64,000 nt of DNA from the NCBI RefSeq assembly GCF_042651965.1, contig NZ_JBHSDY010000004.1:124001-188000 (forward strand), given 5' to 3'. Below the pieces are notes generated by a model. That model had not been told where the DNA came from, ran no database searches, and saw nothing but the letters and a program-made list of their open reading frames with translations. This stretch comes from Castellaniella hirudinis. GTDB lineage: Bacteria > Pseudomonadota > Gammaproteobacteria > Burkholderiales > Burkholderiaceae_B. Shown here one piece after another: positions 35,813-45,103 of the stretch (positions within the stretch are counted from its first letter, which is position 1; each line of letters starts with the position of its first letter). The position numbers and the translations under genes were made by a program.

Positions 35813-37366
35813 TCAAGGGCTTGCAAGCTGCGCGCCGACCGCCGCGGGAGTCTCTGCAGGCGCCAGGGCCTGCTCGAACTGCAGATAGTCCAGGCCGATC
35901 CGCACGGCGCCCCAGCGCGCGCCGTCCAGATCCAGGGGCACGGAGACGTCGGTGATGATTTCGCCGGTGTCGCGCATGTAGGTCTGGCACAGCACGCCCC
36001 CCCGGTTGGCGATCGCCCCCCGGCTGATCTGGTCGTCGAACAGGCGTTTGTCACGCGCGTGCAGCGTGTCGTGGGCCACGTCCCCGGTGGGCGGGCGGGA
36101 ATAGCGGCGATTGTGCGTCGGCGCATAGCCGTTCATGTCCACCAGAATCGCGTAGTAGCCATGCGGCACCTGGTCCAGCACGCCGTCGAGAATGCCCTGC
36201 AGGGCCTGATCGACGGCCTGATCATAGGCCACGTGATAGCGCGGCGGCCGGCTGCCGGGAATCTGGCGATAGGCTTTGTCGAAGACATCCAGGCCGTCGG
36301 CGCGGGCCTGGCGCAGCAGCCCGGCGCAGCGATCACGCAGCAGGTCCAGGCGGGTCTCCAGGTCGTCGAACGGCGTGGCGCCGGTGCGCCAGGCTGCGAG
36401 CATTTCCTGCAGGCTTTCGGTCTGGGCGCGCACGCCGTGCACCTGCTCGCGCATCGATTCCATGCGCTGGCGCAGGATGGCGCTGTGCTGGGCGATGAGG
36501 CCGATGGACCGGCTCATGTCCTGGTTGGTCTGGTTGACCTGGGCGACGTGGTCGGCCACGCCGTCCAGTTGGCTGCCGACACTGCCCAGCTCGCGCACCA
36601 GGCCATCGAACTGCCCGGCAAAATCGCCCACGAGCCGGTCGGAGGCGCGCATATCGGTATGGATGGACTGGCTCTGCCGTTCGGTGTCGGACACCAGCCC
36701 GAGGATTTCCCCGGTTTGCTGGACAATGTCGCCGGTGGCCGCATTGACGCGCTCGGCCAGCTTGCCGACCTCGCTGGCGACCACGGCGAAGCCCCGGCCG
36801 GCTTCTCCGGCACGGGCGGCCTCGACCCCTGCGTTCAGGGCCAGCAGATGGGTCTGCAGCGCGATGTCCTTGATCAGGCGGCTGGTATCCTCGACCGAAC
36901 GCGCGCGGCGGCTGAGCTGGGCGATGACCTCGGAAAAAGACTGCATCTGCGTCGACACCCGGGCCACCCGCCGGTTCAAGTCGGCCAGTTGTTCCTGGGT
37001 GGCGCGCAAGCCCCCGAGCTGCTGGCGGAACACGCCGGCGGCGCCCGCCACGATGTCATTGGTCTGCTGCGACAGGCTGGCGATCTGGGTGCCCTGGGCG
37101 GACAGACTCTCGGCCTCTCGGGCCTGCTCGTCGGCCATGGTTTCGCACGCCTGGGTATGCGCCTGCAGGCGAGCGGCGTTGATGGCGATGCGGATGCTGG
37201 ACTGGCGCATGACGACGAAGCGTTCGCGCAAAGCCCCCAGGAAGCGGCCGACGGGAAGCGCCAAGGGACTGAAGGTCCAGGCGCGATCATTCAGGGTCGC
37301 CCTGCCGCGCCGCAATTGCCGGATCAGGCGTCCCAGCCCGAGGGTTCTTCCACGTGTGACGGACAT
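35813..37366 (-). CDS. Soluble methyl-accepting chemotaxis protein with C-terminal sensor domain
   Basis: 517 residues from the ATG at 37366, which has GGGAGG four bases upstream. No transmembrane helix is visible. After about 40 residues comes a helical region and the chemoreceptor signalling hairpin; the tip is DIALQTHLLALNAGVEAARA followed by GEAGRGFAVVASEVGKLAER. The C-terminal 130 residues hold a separate PAS/Cache-like domain (YYAILVDMNGYAPTHNRRYS, QTYMRDTGEIITDVSVPLDL, WGAVRIGLDY). So this is a cytoplasmic receptor with sensing at the C-terminus. It lies between cheZ and flhB in the same direction, 254 bases after cheZ, with a terminator-like hairpin in its leader. Confidence 0.88.
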   Translation of the reverse strand: MSVTRGRTLGLGRLIRQLRRGRATLNDRAWTFSPLALPVGRFLGALRERFVVMRQSSIRIAINAARLQAHTQACETMADEQAREAESLSAQGTQIASLSQQTNDIVAGAAGVFRQQLGGLRATQEQLADLNRRVARVSTQMQSFSEVIAQLSRRARSVEDTSRLIKDIALQTHLLALNAGVEAARAGEAGRGFAVVASEVGKLAERVNAATGDIVQQTGEILGLVSDTERQSQSIHTDMRASDRLVGDFAGQFDGLVRELGSVGSQLDGVADHVAQVNQTNQDMSRSIGLIAQHSAILRQRMESMREQVHGVRAQTESLQEMLAAWRTGATPFDDLETRLDLLRDRCAGLLRQARADGLDVFDKAYRQIPGSRPPRYHVAYDQAVDQALQGILDGVLDQVPHGYYAILVDMNGYAPTHNRRYSRPPTGDVAHDTLHARDKRLFDDQISRGAIANRGGVLCQTYMRDTGEIITDVSVPLDLDGARWGAVRIGLDYLQFEQALAPAETPAAVGAQLASP

Positions 37367-37380
37367 GCTGCCTCCCTTAG

Positions 37381-37401
37381 AAAAAAGGGCCGGTGCCGGC
37401 C
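37381..37401 (-). terminator. Terminator-like hairpin (possible attenuator) just before the soluble chemoreceptor gene
   Basis: On the minus strand GGCCGG and CCGGCC face each other almost without loop and are followed directly by six T (37386-37381). The receptor ribosome-binding site begins about three bases later and its ATG is 15 bases away. A weaker hairpin, GGGAG-ACGATG-CTCCC, lies just upstream. It may end the cheZ message or act as an attenuator. Confidence 0.5.
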
Positions 37402-37574
37402 ATGAAGCCCCCGGGAGCATCGTCTCCCCGCCCGGGTCGGTCCATATTGAGTTTCAGGACTTACTCGAAGCTTACATTCTCTCCAAAGTCACATTGTCGA
37501 GGGAAAACCCTGGGAACGGCCTAAAACCGCCGTACTTCCCCACCTCGTGCCTTGCAAGGCGCCCGGATTCGCCT

Positions 37575-37608
37575 GGCTTGCATCAGTCCGCAGGGATCGA
37601 TGCAAGCC
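37575..37608. repeat. Perfect 10-bp inverted repeat downstream of cheZ
   Basis: GGCTTGCATC (37575-37584) and GATGCAAGCC (37599-37608) with a 14-base loop, 12 bases beyond the cheZ stop. No T-run follows on the minus strand, so it could be a stem-loop protecting the message end or a protein site. Confidence 0.5.
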
Positions 37609-37620
37609 CCGACTCATCCA

Positions 37621-38265
37621 TCAGAATCCCAGGCTTGCGAGCAGGTCATCGACCTGGTCCTGGTTGGTGACCACGTCGTTCTTGCCTTCGGCGTTGACCA
37701 CCGGGCCGTTGAGCAGCGTCTTGGTCTCTTCGCGTTTTTCCTGAGGCACGCTGTCGATCAGCACCTGGACCAGCTCGGTCTCGATGGCGCCGATCACGCC
37801 CAGCATCTTCATGATCACCTGGCCGGTCAGGTCCTGGAAGTCCTGGGCCATGATGATTTCCATCAGGTTGTTCTGCGACGCCTGGGTCTTTTCAGGGACG
37901 TCCTTCAGGAAGGCCCGGGTCTCGTCCACCAGCGAACGCGCCTGGTCGAGCTCGACCGGATGATCGAACCAGTCCTGCCAGCGGGCGTCCAGGGCCTTGG
38001 CGTCACGCTGCATCGAGTCCTGCCAGGGCTGGATCTGCTCGGCCGCATTGAGCACGCGATTGGCAGCCTGCTCGGTCATCTGGGCCACGTAGTGCAGGCG
38101 GTCGCGCGCGTCGGGAATGGCGTGGGCGGCGTCCTGGATGGCCTGATCCAGGCCCAGTTCGCGCATGCTCACGCGCAGGGTGCGCGTGACCAGGGCGATG
38201 CGATGGATCAACTCCATCGAAGGTTCCACGAAATCGGACTGGCCGGAAGATTGCTCCGTCGTCAT
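37621..38265 (-). CDS. cheZ: CheZ, phosphatase of CheY-P
   Basis: 214 residues, the enteric length. The active-site helix is NNLMEIIMAQDFQDLTGQVI, which includes the conserved Asp and Gln (DFQDLTGQ) needed to position water on CheY-P. The C-terminal CheY-binding peptide is QDQVDDLLASLGF. It is the last gene of the core che operon and starts 13 bases after cheY. Confidence 0.96.
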   Translation of the reverse strand: MTTEQSSGQSDFVEPSMELIHRIALVTRTLRVSMRELGLDQAIQDAAHAIPDARDRLHYVAQMTEQAANRVLNAAEQIQPWQDSMQRDAKALDARWQDWFDHPVELDQARSLVDETRAFLKDVPEKTQASQNNLMEIIMAQDFQDLTGQVIMKMLGVIGAIETELVQVLIDSVPQEKREETKTLLNGPVVNAEGKNDVVTNQDQVDDLLASLGF

Positions 38266-38278
38266 GATGCGCCTCCGG

Positions 38279-38662
38279 TCAGAGTTTTTCGAAGATCTTG
38301 TTCAGCTTTTCTTCCAGGGTGGCCGCCGTGAAGGGTTTGACCACATAGCCGCTGGCGCCGGCCTGGGCCGCCGCGATGATGTTTTCCTTCTTGGCCTCGG
38401 CCGTGACCATCAGCACCGGCAGGCTGGCCAGGTTCGGATCGGCGCGGATGTTCTGCAACATGGTCAGCCCGTCCATATTGGGCATGTTCCAGTCCGACAC
38501 CACGAACTCGAAGCCGCCGTTGCGCAGTTTTTCCAGCCCCTGGGCGCCGTCTTCGGCTTCATCGACGTTCTCGAATCCCAAGTCTTTGAGCAGGTTCTTG
38601 ACGATCCGGCGCATGGTGGGGAAGTCGTCGACGACCAGGATTTTCATCGTTTTCTGTACCAC
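38279..38662 (-). CDS. cheY: CheY, chemotaxis response regulator
   Basis: 127 residues, a single receiver domain. Acidic pocket D12-D13, phospho-acceptor Asp57 in VVSDWNMPNMDG, then VTAEAKKENI and the KPFT lysine. It starts at a GTG (38662) with GGAG eight bases upstream; an ATG five codons in is less likely. Phosphorylated by CheA, it binds the motor switch FliM. Confidence 0.96.
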   Translation of the reverse strand: MVQKTMKILVVDDFPTMRRIVKNLLKDLGFENVDEAEDGAQGLEKLRNGGFEFVVSDWNMPNMDGLTMLQNIRADPNLASLPVLMVTAEAKKENIIAAAQAGASGYVVKPFTAATLEEKLNKIFEKL

Positions 38663-38726
38663 GTGTCACTCTCCAATCAATAAAAAAGCAGGGTATTCGG
38701 GTACCCGACGCCTCTGTTCAAATCGT

Positions 38727-39794
38727 TCAAACCCGGTTCCCGAAGGCGCCGGCGCTTTTCAGGATACGTTCGCTGAGCTCATCCAGCGGGACCGCTTCTT
38801 CGGCGGCGCCGATCAGCAGCGCCTCGCGCGGCATGCCAAAAACGACACAACTGGCCTCGTCCTGGGCGAACGTGCGTGCGCCCGCCTGGCGCATCGCCAG
38901 CAGGCCCTGGGCTCCGTCCTTGCCCATCCCCGTCAAAATGACGCCGATGGCGTTCTTGCCGGCCACCTGGGCGGCCGAATTGAACAGCACGTCCACGGAA
39001 GGCCGGTGGCGGTTCACGGGGTCGGTGTATTCCAGCTTCACCACGTAGTTGGCGCCCGAACGGGCCAGCTTCATGTGCGCCACGCCGCCCGGGGCCAGAT
39101 AGACGTGGCCGGGCAGCACCCGCTGGCCGTCCTCGGCCTCGTGGACTTGCACGGCGCACAGACCGTCCAGGCGCTGCACGAAGGACTTGGTGAAGCCGGC
39201 CGGCATGTGCTGCGTGATCATGATCGCCGGGCTGTTGGCCGGCAAAGGTTCAAGCACGTGGCGGATGGCCTCGGTGCCGCCCGTGGACGAACCGATCATG
39301 ATGAGTTTTTCAGTCGTCGAGAACGTGCCCGACAGACGCGGCCGGACCGTCTCGCCCCCCGGCTGGGCCGGACGCGGGCGCAGGCGGGCGTGCGAAGCGG
39401 CGCGGATCTTGTCGGCGATCATGTCGCCGTAGTCCAGCAGGCCGTCGCGCAGCCCCAGCTTGGGCTTGGTGACGAAATCGACCGCACCCAGTTCCAGGGC
39501 CCGGATGGTGACCTCGGAATTGCGCTCGGTCAGCGAAGACACCATCACCACCGGCATGGGACGCAGGCGCATCAGCCGTTCCAGGAAGTCCAGGCCGTCC
39601 ATGCGCGGCATTTCGACGTCCAGGGTCAGCACGTCGGGATTGTGCTGCTTGATGAGTTCACGCGCGATGAGCGGATCGGGTGCGGTGGCGACGACCTCCA
39701 GATCGGGGTGGGCATTGATGATTTCCGTCATCAGACTGCGCACCAGGGCGGAGTCATCGACGCACAACACGCGGATTTTCTTATTGACAGCCAT
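38727..39794 (-). CDS. cheB: CheB, chemoreceptor methylesterase / glutamine deamidase
   Basis: 355 residues. The receiver domain has Asp59 in LTLDVEMPRMDG. The C-terminal esterase domain has Ser170 (IGSSTGGTEA), His196 (TQHMPAG) and the Asp-containing GMGKDGAQGL. It removes methyl groups from receptors and may also deamidate them. It lies 21 bases after cheR. No cheD was seen in the cluster, so CheB may carry the deamidation alone. Confidence 0.97.
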   Translation of the reverse strand: MAVNKKIRVLCVDDSALVRSLMTEIINAHPDLEVVATAPDPLIARELIKQHNPDVLTLDVEMPRMDGLDFLERLMRLRPMPVVMVSSLTERNSEVTIRALELGAVDFVTKPKLGLRDGLLDYGDMIADKIRAASHARLRPRPAQPGGETVRPRLSGTFSTTEKLIMIGSSTGGTEAIRHVLEPLPANSPAIMITQHMPAGFTKSFVQRLDGLCAVQVHEAEDGQRVLPGHVYLAPGGVAHMKLARSGANYVVKLEYTDPVNRHRPSVDVLFNSAAQVAGKNAIGVILTGMGKDGAQGLLAMRQAGARTFAQDEASCVVFGMPREALLIGAAEEAVPLDELSERILKSAGAFGNRV

Positions 39795-39815
39795 TTTCAG
39801 CAGGGCTCCCCCGGA

Positions 39816-40664
39816 TCAGGCGACGGAATAGACCGTCTGCCCCTGAAGACGCAGGGATTTGGTCAGGTAAGTGAAGTTTTCCGAGTGGCCCGCGAACATC
39901 AGGCCGCCCGGTTTGAGCAGAGGCACGAAACGCTCCAGAATCTTGGTCTGAGTCGGCTTGTCGAAATAGATCATGGTGTTGCGGCAGAAGATCGCATCGA
40001 ACTTCTGGCTGCTGGTCACCCAGCTGGGCGACACCAGATTCAACTCTTCGAAGGTCACCAGATTGCGGATCACGGGCTTGACCATGGCCATGCCGGCCTG
40101 GCGTCCCGCCCCGCGCAGGAAATAGCGCCGCAGGAATTCGGGCGGCACCGGCTTGACGCGATCCAGGGTATAGACACCCTTGCGCGCCTGCGCCAGGGCC
40201 TGGGTGTCGATGTCCGTCGCCACCACCGAGATGCCGGCATCGGACTGACCACAGGCGTCGTGCAGCGTCATGGCCAGGGTATAGGGTTCCTCGCCGGTGG
40301 ACGAGGCGCAGCACCAGACGGAGATCGGCTTGCGGCGCGTGCGCACGAAATCGGCCAGGATGCCGAAGTGATGCTGCTCACGAAAGAAAGCCGTGTGATT
40401 GATCGTGAAGGCGCTGATGAAGCGGTCCCACTCATCGGCCTGCGGGTTCTGTTCCAGGTGGTCCAGGTAGCTGCGCACTGAGGCCGCGCCGGCGTGATGC
40501 GCCCGCAAGCCCAGGGTGCGCGCCGCCATGTCCTTTTTATGATCACCCAGGATGATGCCCGCCCGCCGGTGCAGCACCTGCACGGCACGGGCCAGATCCG
40601 CCGCGTCGGCCCTGGGCAGGGCCGGCTGCGAAAAATAAGAGGCGGAGGGTGCATCATGAATCAT
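39816..40664 (-). CDS. cheR: CheR, chemoreceptor methyltransferase
   Basis: 282 residues. The N-terminal helical domain is followed by the SAM-binding domain, with NHTAFFREQHHF, WCCASSTGEEPYTLAM and IFCRNTMIYFDKPTQ. It methylates glutamates of receptor helices using S-adenosylmethionine. It follows the transmembrane receptor gene by 23 bases in the che operon. Confidence 0.97.
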   Translation of the reverse strand: MIHDAPSASYFSQPALPRADAADLARAVQVLHRRAGIILGDHKKDMAARTLGLRAHHAGAASVRSYLDHLEQNPQADEWDRFISAFTINHTAFFREQHHFGILADFVRTRRKPISVWCCASSTGEEPYTLAMTLHDACGQSDAGISVVATDIDTQALAQARKGVYTLDRVKPVPPEFLRRYFLRGAGRQAGMAMVKPVIRNLVTFEELNLVSPSWVTSSQKFDAIFCRNTMIYFDKPTQTKILERFVPLLKPGGLMFAGHSENFTYLTKSLRLQGQTVYSVA

Positions 40665-40687
40665 GGCGGTGTCGTCTGGAATCGGGG

Positions 40688-42427
40688 TCAGGCCTGTTCC
40701 AGCGCCAAAGCCGGCTGGCCGGCGCGCGGAGTATAGCCCAGTTGCCCGCCCTGGACGTCGATCACCGCCCCGCCCTCATTGAGCTGGAAGGCGGCAACAG
40801 CGGTGCTGAGGTGCTCGGCCTGGTCCTGCAGAGAGCCGGCGGCGCTGGCTGCTTCCTGCACCAGGGCGGCGTTCTGCTGCACGACGTGGTCCATGTCGTT
40901 GACCGCCGTGTTGATCTGGCTGATGCCGTCAGCCTGCTCGCGCGAAGCCGAGGAAATCTCGTTCATGATGGCCGTGACGCCCTGCACCGACTGGACGATC
41001 TCGCCCATGATGCGCCCCGCGTCCTGGACGCGCTCCGAACCCTGGCGCACCCGCGTCACGGAATCGTCGATCAGGCCCTTGATTTCCTTGGCGGCCTGGG
41101 AACTGCGCTGCGCCAGCGAACGGACCTCGCCGGCCACGACGGCAAAACCCTTGCCCTGCTCGCCCGCGCGGGCGGCTTCGACCGCCGCATTCAGGGCCAG
41201 GATGTTGGTCTGGAAGGCGATGCCGTCGATCACGCTGACGATCTCGGCCATCTTGCCCGAGCTTTCGGTGATGCCGGTCATGGTCTCGGCCACGCTGGTG
41301 ACGGCGGCGCCGCCGCGCTGGGCCACGTCCGCGGCCGTCTTGGCAAGCTGGTCGGCCTGGGCGGCGTTGTCGGAATTCTGGCGCACGGTGCTGGCCAGTT
41401 GTTCCATGCTGGCGGCGGTCTGCTGCAGGGACGCCGCCTGCTGCTCGGTGCGGCTGCTCAGGTCGGTGTTGCCGGCGAAGATTTCCTGGGCGCCCAGGCG
41501 GATCTCGCCCACGCCGCCGCGCACCGTGGAGACCATGCGCACCAGGCTTTCCTGCATGCGCTGCATGGCCAGGTAAAGCACGCCGATCTCGTTGCGCGAG
41601 GGCACGTGGATGGTCTCGGTCAGGTCGCCCGCCGCAATCCGGTCGAAATGCCGGCCGGCCTCGCGCAGCGGACGCAGCACCACACGCTGCAGGAACAGGT
41701 AGGCGGCCACGGCAAACAGCAGCGCCACCACCATGGACGCGCCCACGATGAGGACCACCAAACGCAGGTGATCGGCCTCATCCGCCACCGCTCGGGCGGT
41801 CACCTCCTGCTGGCGCTGCTTGAGCGACTGGACGGCCTGCTCGAAACGGCGTTCGGCGGGTTCGATCCGCTCGGACTGCAGCTTTTCGTACTGTTCGATG
41901 TCGCCGGCCTTGAGCTGCGTGAGTACGGCCGGCAGTTCCTGGTTGAGCAGGCCGGTGTAGGACTGGACGATCTGCTCGACCAGCCCAGCCTGCTCGTCCT
42001 CGCTCATGCTCGCCCGGGCGGCCTCGCGGAAGCGGTCGAGCGTCTCATGCGCCTGCTTCAAGCGGGTTTCGGCCAGGGCGATCAGGGCCTGTGACCCTTC
42101 GCTGAGCGTGCTGGCGCCGGTCGATGCGTCCGCGCCCCCCCAGCCGGACAGGATGGCGCTATTGGCCAGATCGCTGTTGATGACGATGCTGCCCAGCGTC
42201 CGGCCCATCAGCACCTGGACTTCGCGGTAACGGCCGACAGATTCGTCCAGCAGGAGGACGGTTGCGTCATCGGTGGTGATTTTACGCAGCGCGTCATTGT
42301 TCATCTTCAGGGACAGCACGCCCAGAAGCGCCCCCGAGATGAGCATGAAAAAGAAGAACACCAGCACCAGGATCAGACTGGTGCGGACCTTGAGGGCGCC
42401 GATGAGCGATTTTCCGCCTGATTTCAT
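40688..42427 (-). CDS. Transmembrane methyl-accepting chemotaxis protein (Tsr/Tar type)
   Basis: 579 residues. TM1 is at about 17-42 (ILVLVFFFFMLISGALLGVL), followed by a four-helix-bundle periplasmic domain, TM2 near 223-250 (LVVLIVGASMVVALLFAVAA), HAMP, and the signalling domain with tip SVIDGIAFQTNILALNAAVE followed by AARAGEQGKGFAVVAGEVRS. The C-terminus (GQPALALEQA) has no NWETF-type tether for CheR and CheB. The ligand cannot be predicted. It lies between cheW and cheR, as in enteric meche operons. Confidence 0.94.
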   Translation of the reverse strand: MKSGGKSLIGALKVRTSLILVLVFFFFMLISGALLGVLSLKMNNDALRKITTDDATVLLLDESVGRYREVQVLMGRTLGSIVINSDLANSAILSGWGGADASTGASTLSEGSQALIALAETRLKQAHETLDRFREAARASMSEDEQAGLVEQIVQSYTGLLNQELPAVLTQLKAGDIEQYEKLQSERIEPAERRFEQAVQSLKQRQQEVTARAVADEADHLRLVVLIVGASMVVALLFAVAAYLFLQRVVLRPLREAGRHFDRIAAGDLTETIHVPSRNEIGVLYLAMQRMQESLVRMVSTVRGGVGEIRLGAQEIFAGNTDLSSRTEQQAASLQQTAASMEQLASTVRQNSDNAAQADQLAKTAADVAQRGGAAVTSVAETMTGITESSGKMAEIVSVIDGIAFQTNILALNAAVEAARAGEQGKGFAVVAGEVRSLAQRSSQAAKEIKGLIDDSVTRVRQGSERVQDAGRIMGEIVQSVQGVTAIMNEISSASREQADGISQINTAVNDMDHVVQQNAALVQEAASAAGSLQDQAEHLSTAVAAFQLNEGGAVIDVQGGQLGYTPRAGQPALALEQA

Positions 42428-42491
42428 GAGATCAAAACCCAGTGTGTGAAGCCCGCCGGGGGGGTAGGAAAAAGATGAGCCGCCCGATCAA

Positions 42492-42989
42492 TCAGGCGAC
42501 CGCCTCCTCGACCAGCGCCATTTCTTCGCTGGTCATGAGCTTTTCGATGTCCACCAGAATCAGCATGCGTTCGCCGACGGTGCCGATGCCGGTCAGGTGC
42601 TCGGTGGAGAATGCGGAGCCGAACTGCGGCGCCGCGCTGATCTGCGCATTCTGCAGAATCAGCACGTCGGACACGCCGTCGACCACCACGCCCACGATCC
42701 GGGAACGGACGTTGAGGATCACCACCACGGTCTGCGAGGTGTATTCCACGTTGTCCATATTGAACTTCAGGCGCAGATCGACGATGGGTACGATCACGCC
42801 GCGCAGATTGGTGACGCCCTTGACGAAGGACGGCACGTTGGCGATGCGCGTGACGGTCTGGCTGTCATAGCCCCGGATTTCCTGGACCTTGAGGATATCG
42901 ATCCCGTATTCCTGGTTGGCCAGGGTGAAGATCAGGAATTCCTTGCCCTGGGTTTCTCCCTGCGCTTGCGTGGGGGTGGCTTGATTCAT
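42492..42989 (-). CDS. cheW: CheW, receptor-kinase coupling protein
   Basis: 165 residues, one CheW domain: EFLIFTLANQEYGIDILKVQ, NVPSFVKGVTNLRGVIVPIV and VVVDGVSDVL. It links receptors to CheA. It starts 23 bases after the cheA stop and is followed by the transmembrane receptor gene. Confidence 0.97.
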   Translation of the reverse strand: MNQATPTQAQGETQGKEFLIFTLANQEYGIDILKVQEIRGYDSQTVTRIANVPSFVKGVTNLRGVIVPIVDLRLKFNMDNVEYTSQTVVVILNVRSRIVGVVVDGVSDVLILQNAQISAAPQFGSAFSTEHLTGIGTVGERMLILVDIEKLMTSEEMALVEEAVA

Positions 42990-43012
42990 GATGGCTCCGT
43001 GTGGAATGCGGG

Positions 43013-45094
43013 TCAGGCGGCCGCGCCGGCCCGCAGCGAGGTGGTGCGACGCAGGGCGAACACGTCGACGATCAGGGCCACGCTGCCGTCGCCCAGAATC
43101 GTGGCGGCCGAAATGCCCGGCACCTTGCGATAGTTGGTTTCGAGATTCTTGACCACGACCTGATGCTGGCCGATCAGGTGATCCACCATCAGGGCGAAAC
43201 GCTGGTCCTCGGCCTGGAGGATCACGGCAATGGCCCGGGTCAGGTCGGTTTCGGCCTGCGCCACGTTGAAGATTTCGTGCAAAGCGACGATGGGCAGGTA
43301 TTCGCCGCGCACGTGCAGGACCTGCTCGGTCTCGGAAATGCGGTGGATCTGCTCGTCCGTCGCCTGCATCGATTCGGTGACGTGAGACAGCGGCAGGATG
43401 AAGGTCTCTTCACCCACCTTGACCGACATCCCGTCCAGGATGGCCAGCGTCAGGGGCAGCACGATGCGGGTGGTGGTGCCCTCGCCCTTGCGCGAAGCCA
43501 GCTGCACATGGCCGCCCATGCTCTGGATATTGCGTCGCACCACGTCCATGCCGACCCCGCGGCCGGAAATGTCGGTGATTTTTTCCGCCGTGGAGAAGCC
43601 CGGCGCGAAGATCAGTTGCCAGAGTTCGTCGTCGGGCGTCGCCTCCGACACGGGGAAGCCGGAGGCGATGGCCTTTTTCAGGATCCGTTCGCGGTTCAGA
43701 CCGGCGCCGTCGTCGATCACGTCGATGATGATCTGGCCGCCGTTGTGCTGGGCCGACAGGGTCAGGGTGCCTTCCGGGTCCTTGCCCTGGGCAATCCGCG
43801 CGTCCGGCACTTCCAGGCCGTGGTCCAGGCTGTTGCGCACCAGGTGGGTCAGCGGATCGATGATGCGTTCGATCAGGCTCTTGTCCAGTTCGGTGGCCTG
43901 GCCCTTGGTGACCAGCCGGATGCGCTTGCCCAGCTTGGTGGCGTTTTCCCGCACCACGCGCGGGAAGCGGCTGAAGACGTAGTCCATCGGCATCATGCGG
44001 ATGGACATCACGGCCTCCTGGAGGTCGCGGGCATTGCGCTCGAGCTGCTCGATGCCGTTGAGCAGGCGGTCGTGCAGCACCGGGTCCAGCGTCTGCGAGG
44101 TCTGCAGCAGCATGGCCTGGGTGATGACGAGTTCGCCAACCAGGTTGATGATCTGGTCGACTTTTTCCACACCCACGCGGATGGTGCCGCTTTCCTTGGG
44201 CTTGGCGGCCTTGGAGCCGCTGGACTTGTCGGCGGATTCCGCGGCCTCCCGGGAAGCGGCCGGTTCCGGCGCATCCTGGACGGGAGCGGCCTCCGCGACC
44301 GGAGCAGGCGCGGGTTCGGCCGGCGCAACGGGCGCTTCAGCAACGGGCGCGACGGCGGCCGGCGCGGCGCCCGGAACGGCTTCGCGGGCAACGGACACTT
44401 GATCGGCATTGACGATGAAGCAGCACACGGCCTCGAGGTCATCGGCCGAGGTGGTGGTCTGCAACCACAGCGTCAAGTCGCCGCCACTGTGATCGCGGTG
44501 CAGGATCTGCCCCATGAGGGCCATTTCATTGGCCAGGGATTCGACGTCCTTGTCCTGGATGCGGCTGATCCGGACCCGGACCGGCAGGTCGCCTGCGGGC
44601 GCCGCGGCCTGGGGGGCCGGCGCAGGCGCCGCCGGAGCGGGCGCGGGAGTCGCGACGGGGGCAGGTGCGGCGGCCGGCGCCGCCCCGCCCTGCTGCTGTT
44701 CCAGGGCCAGCTGGCGCAATTGGGCGCAGATGCGCTCATAGACCTGCTGATCGGGCTTTCCCGAGCTACGATAGGCGGCGACTTGATCGGTCAACACGTC
44801 CTTGGTCTCCAGAAAGAGGTCGATCATGTCCTGACGCAGGGGCATTTCCCCGTGACGGATCAGGTCCAGAAGGTTTTCCAGCAAGTGGGTGGTCTTGGCC
44901 AGTTCCTCGAAACAGCCGAAGGTGCCCGCCCCGCCCTTGATGGAGTGCGCGGCCCGGAAGATGCCGTTGAGCACGTCCGGGTCCGGCTGTTCCAGATCGA
45001 GGTTCAGCAACTGCTGTTCCATATTGGTCAGCAGTTCATCGGCCTCATCGAAGAAGGTGTCGAAAAACTCACTCAGGTCCACGCCTGCACTCAT
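43013..45094 (-). CDS. cheA: CheA, chemotaxis histidine kinase
   Basis: 693 residues. P1 (Hpt) carries His50 in RAAHSIKGGAGTFG. A long Ala/Pro linker surrounds P2 (about 145-310). P3 begins GTIRVGVEKVDQIINLVGEL. P4 has the N box NSLDHGLE, the G1 DDGAGLN and the G2 GRGVGMD. P5 is a CheW-like domain at the C-terminus (RKVPGISAATILGDGSVALI). It phosphorylates CheY and CheB. It starts nine bases after motB. Confidence 0.97.
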   Translation of the reverse strand: MSAGVDLSEFFDTFFDEADELLTNMEQQLLNLDLEQPDPDVLNGIFRAAHSIKGGAGTFGCFEELAKTTHLLENLLDLIRHGEMPLRQDMIDLFLETKDVLTDQVAAYRSSGKPDQQVYERICAQLRQLALEQQQGGAAPAAAPAPVATPAPAPAAPAPAPQAAAPAGDLPVRVRISRIQDKDVESLANEMALMGQILHRDHSGGDLTLWLQTTTSADDLEAVCCFIVNADQVSVAREAVPGAAPAAVAPVAEAPVAPAEPAPAPVAEAAPVQDAPEPAASREAAESADKSSGSKAAKPKESGTIRVGVEKVDQIINLVGELVITQAMLLQTSQTLDPVLHDRLLNGIEQLERNARDLQEAVMSIRMMPMDYVFSRFPRVVRENATKLGKRIRLVTKGQATELDKSLIERIIDPLTHLVRNSLDHGLEVPDARIAQGKDPEGTLTLSAQHNGGQIIIDVIDDGAGLNRERILKKAIASGFPVSEATPDDELWQLIFAPGFSTAEKITDISGRGVGMDVVRRNIQSMGGHVQLASRKGEGTTTRIVLPLTLAILDGMSVKVGEETFILPLSHVTESMQATDEQIHRISETEQVLHVRGEYLPIVALHEIFNVAQAETDLTRAIAVILQAEDQRFALMVDHLIGQHQVVVKNLETNYRKVPGISAATILGDGSVALIVDVFALRRTTSLRAGAAA

Positions 45095-45103
45095 GATCCG
45101 TCC

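Noticed and set aside
38695..38710. Palindrome CGGGTACCCG between cheY and cheB
   Set aside because: Only ten bases, no T-run, and the genes are clearly co-oriented in one operon; no function can be supported.
39794..39816. Missing cheD between cheR and cheB
   Set aside because: Absence here does not show absence in the genome, and many che operons lack it; not a finding on its own.
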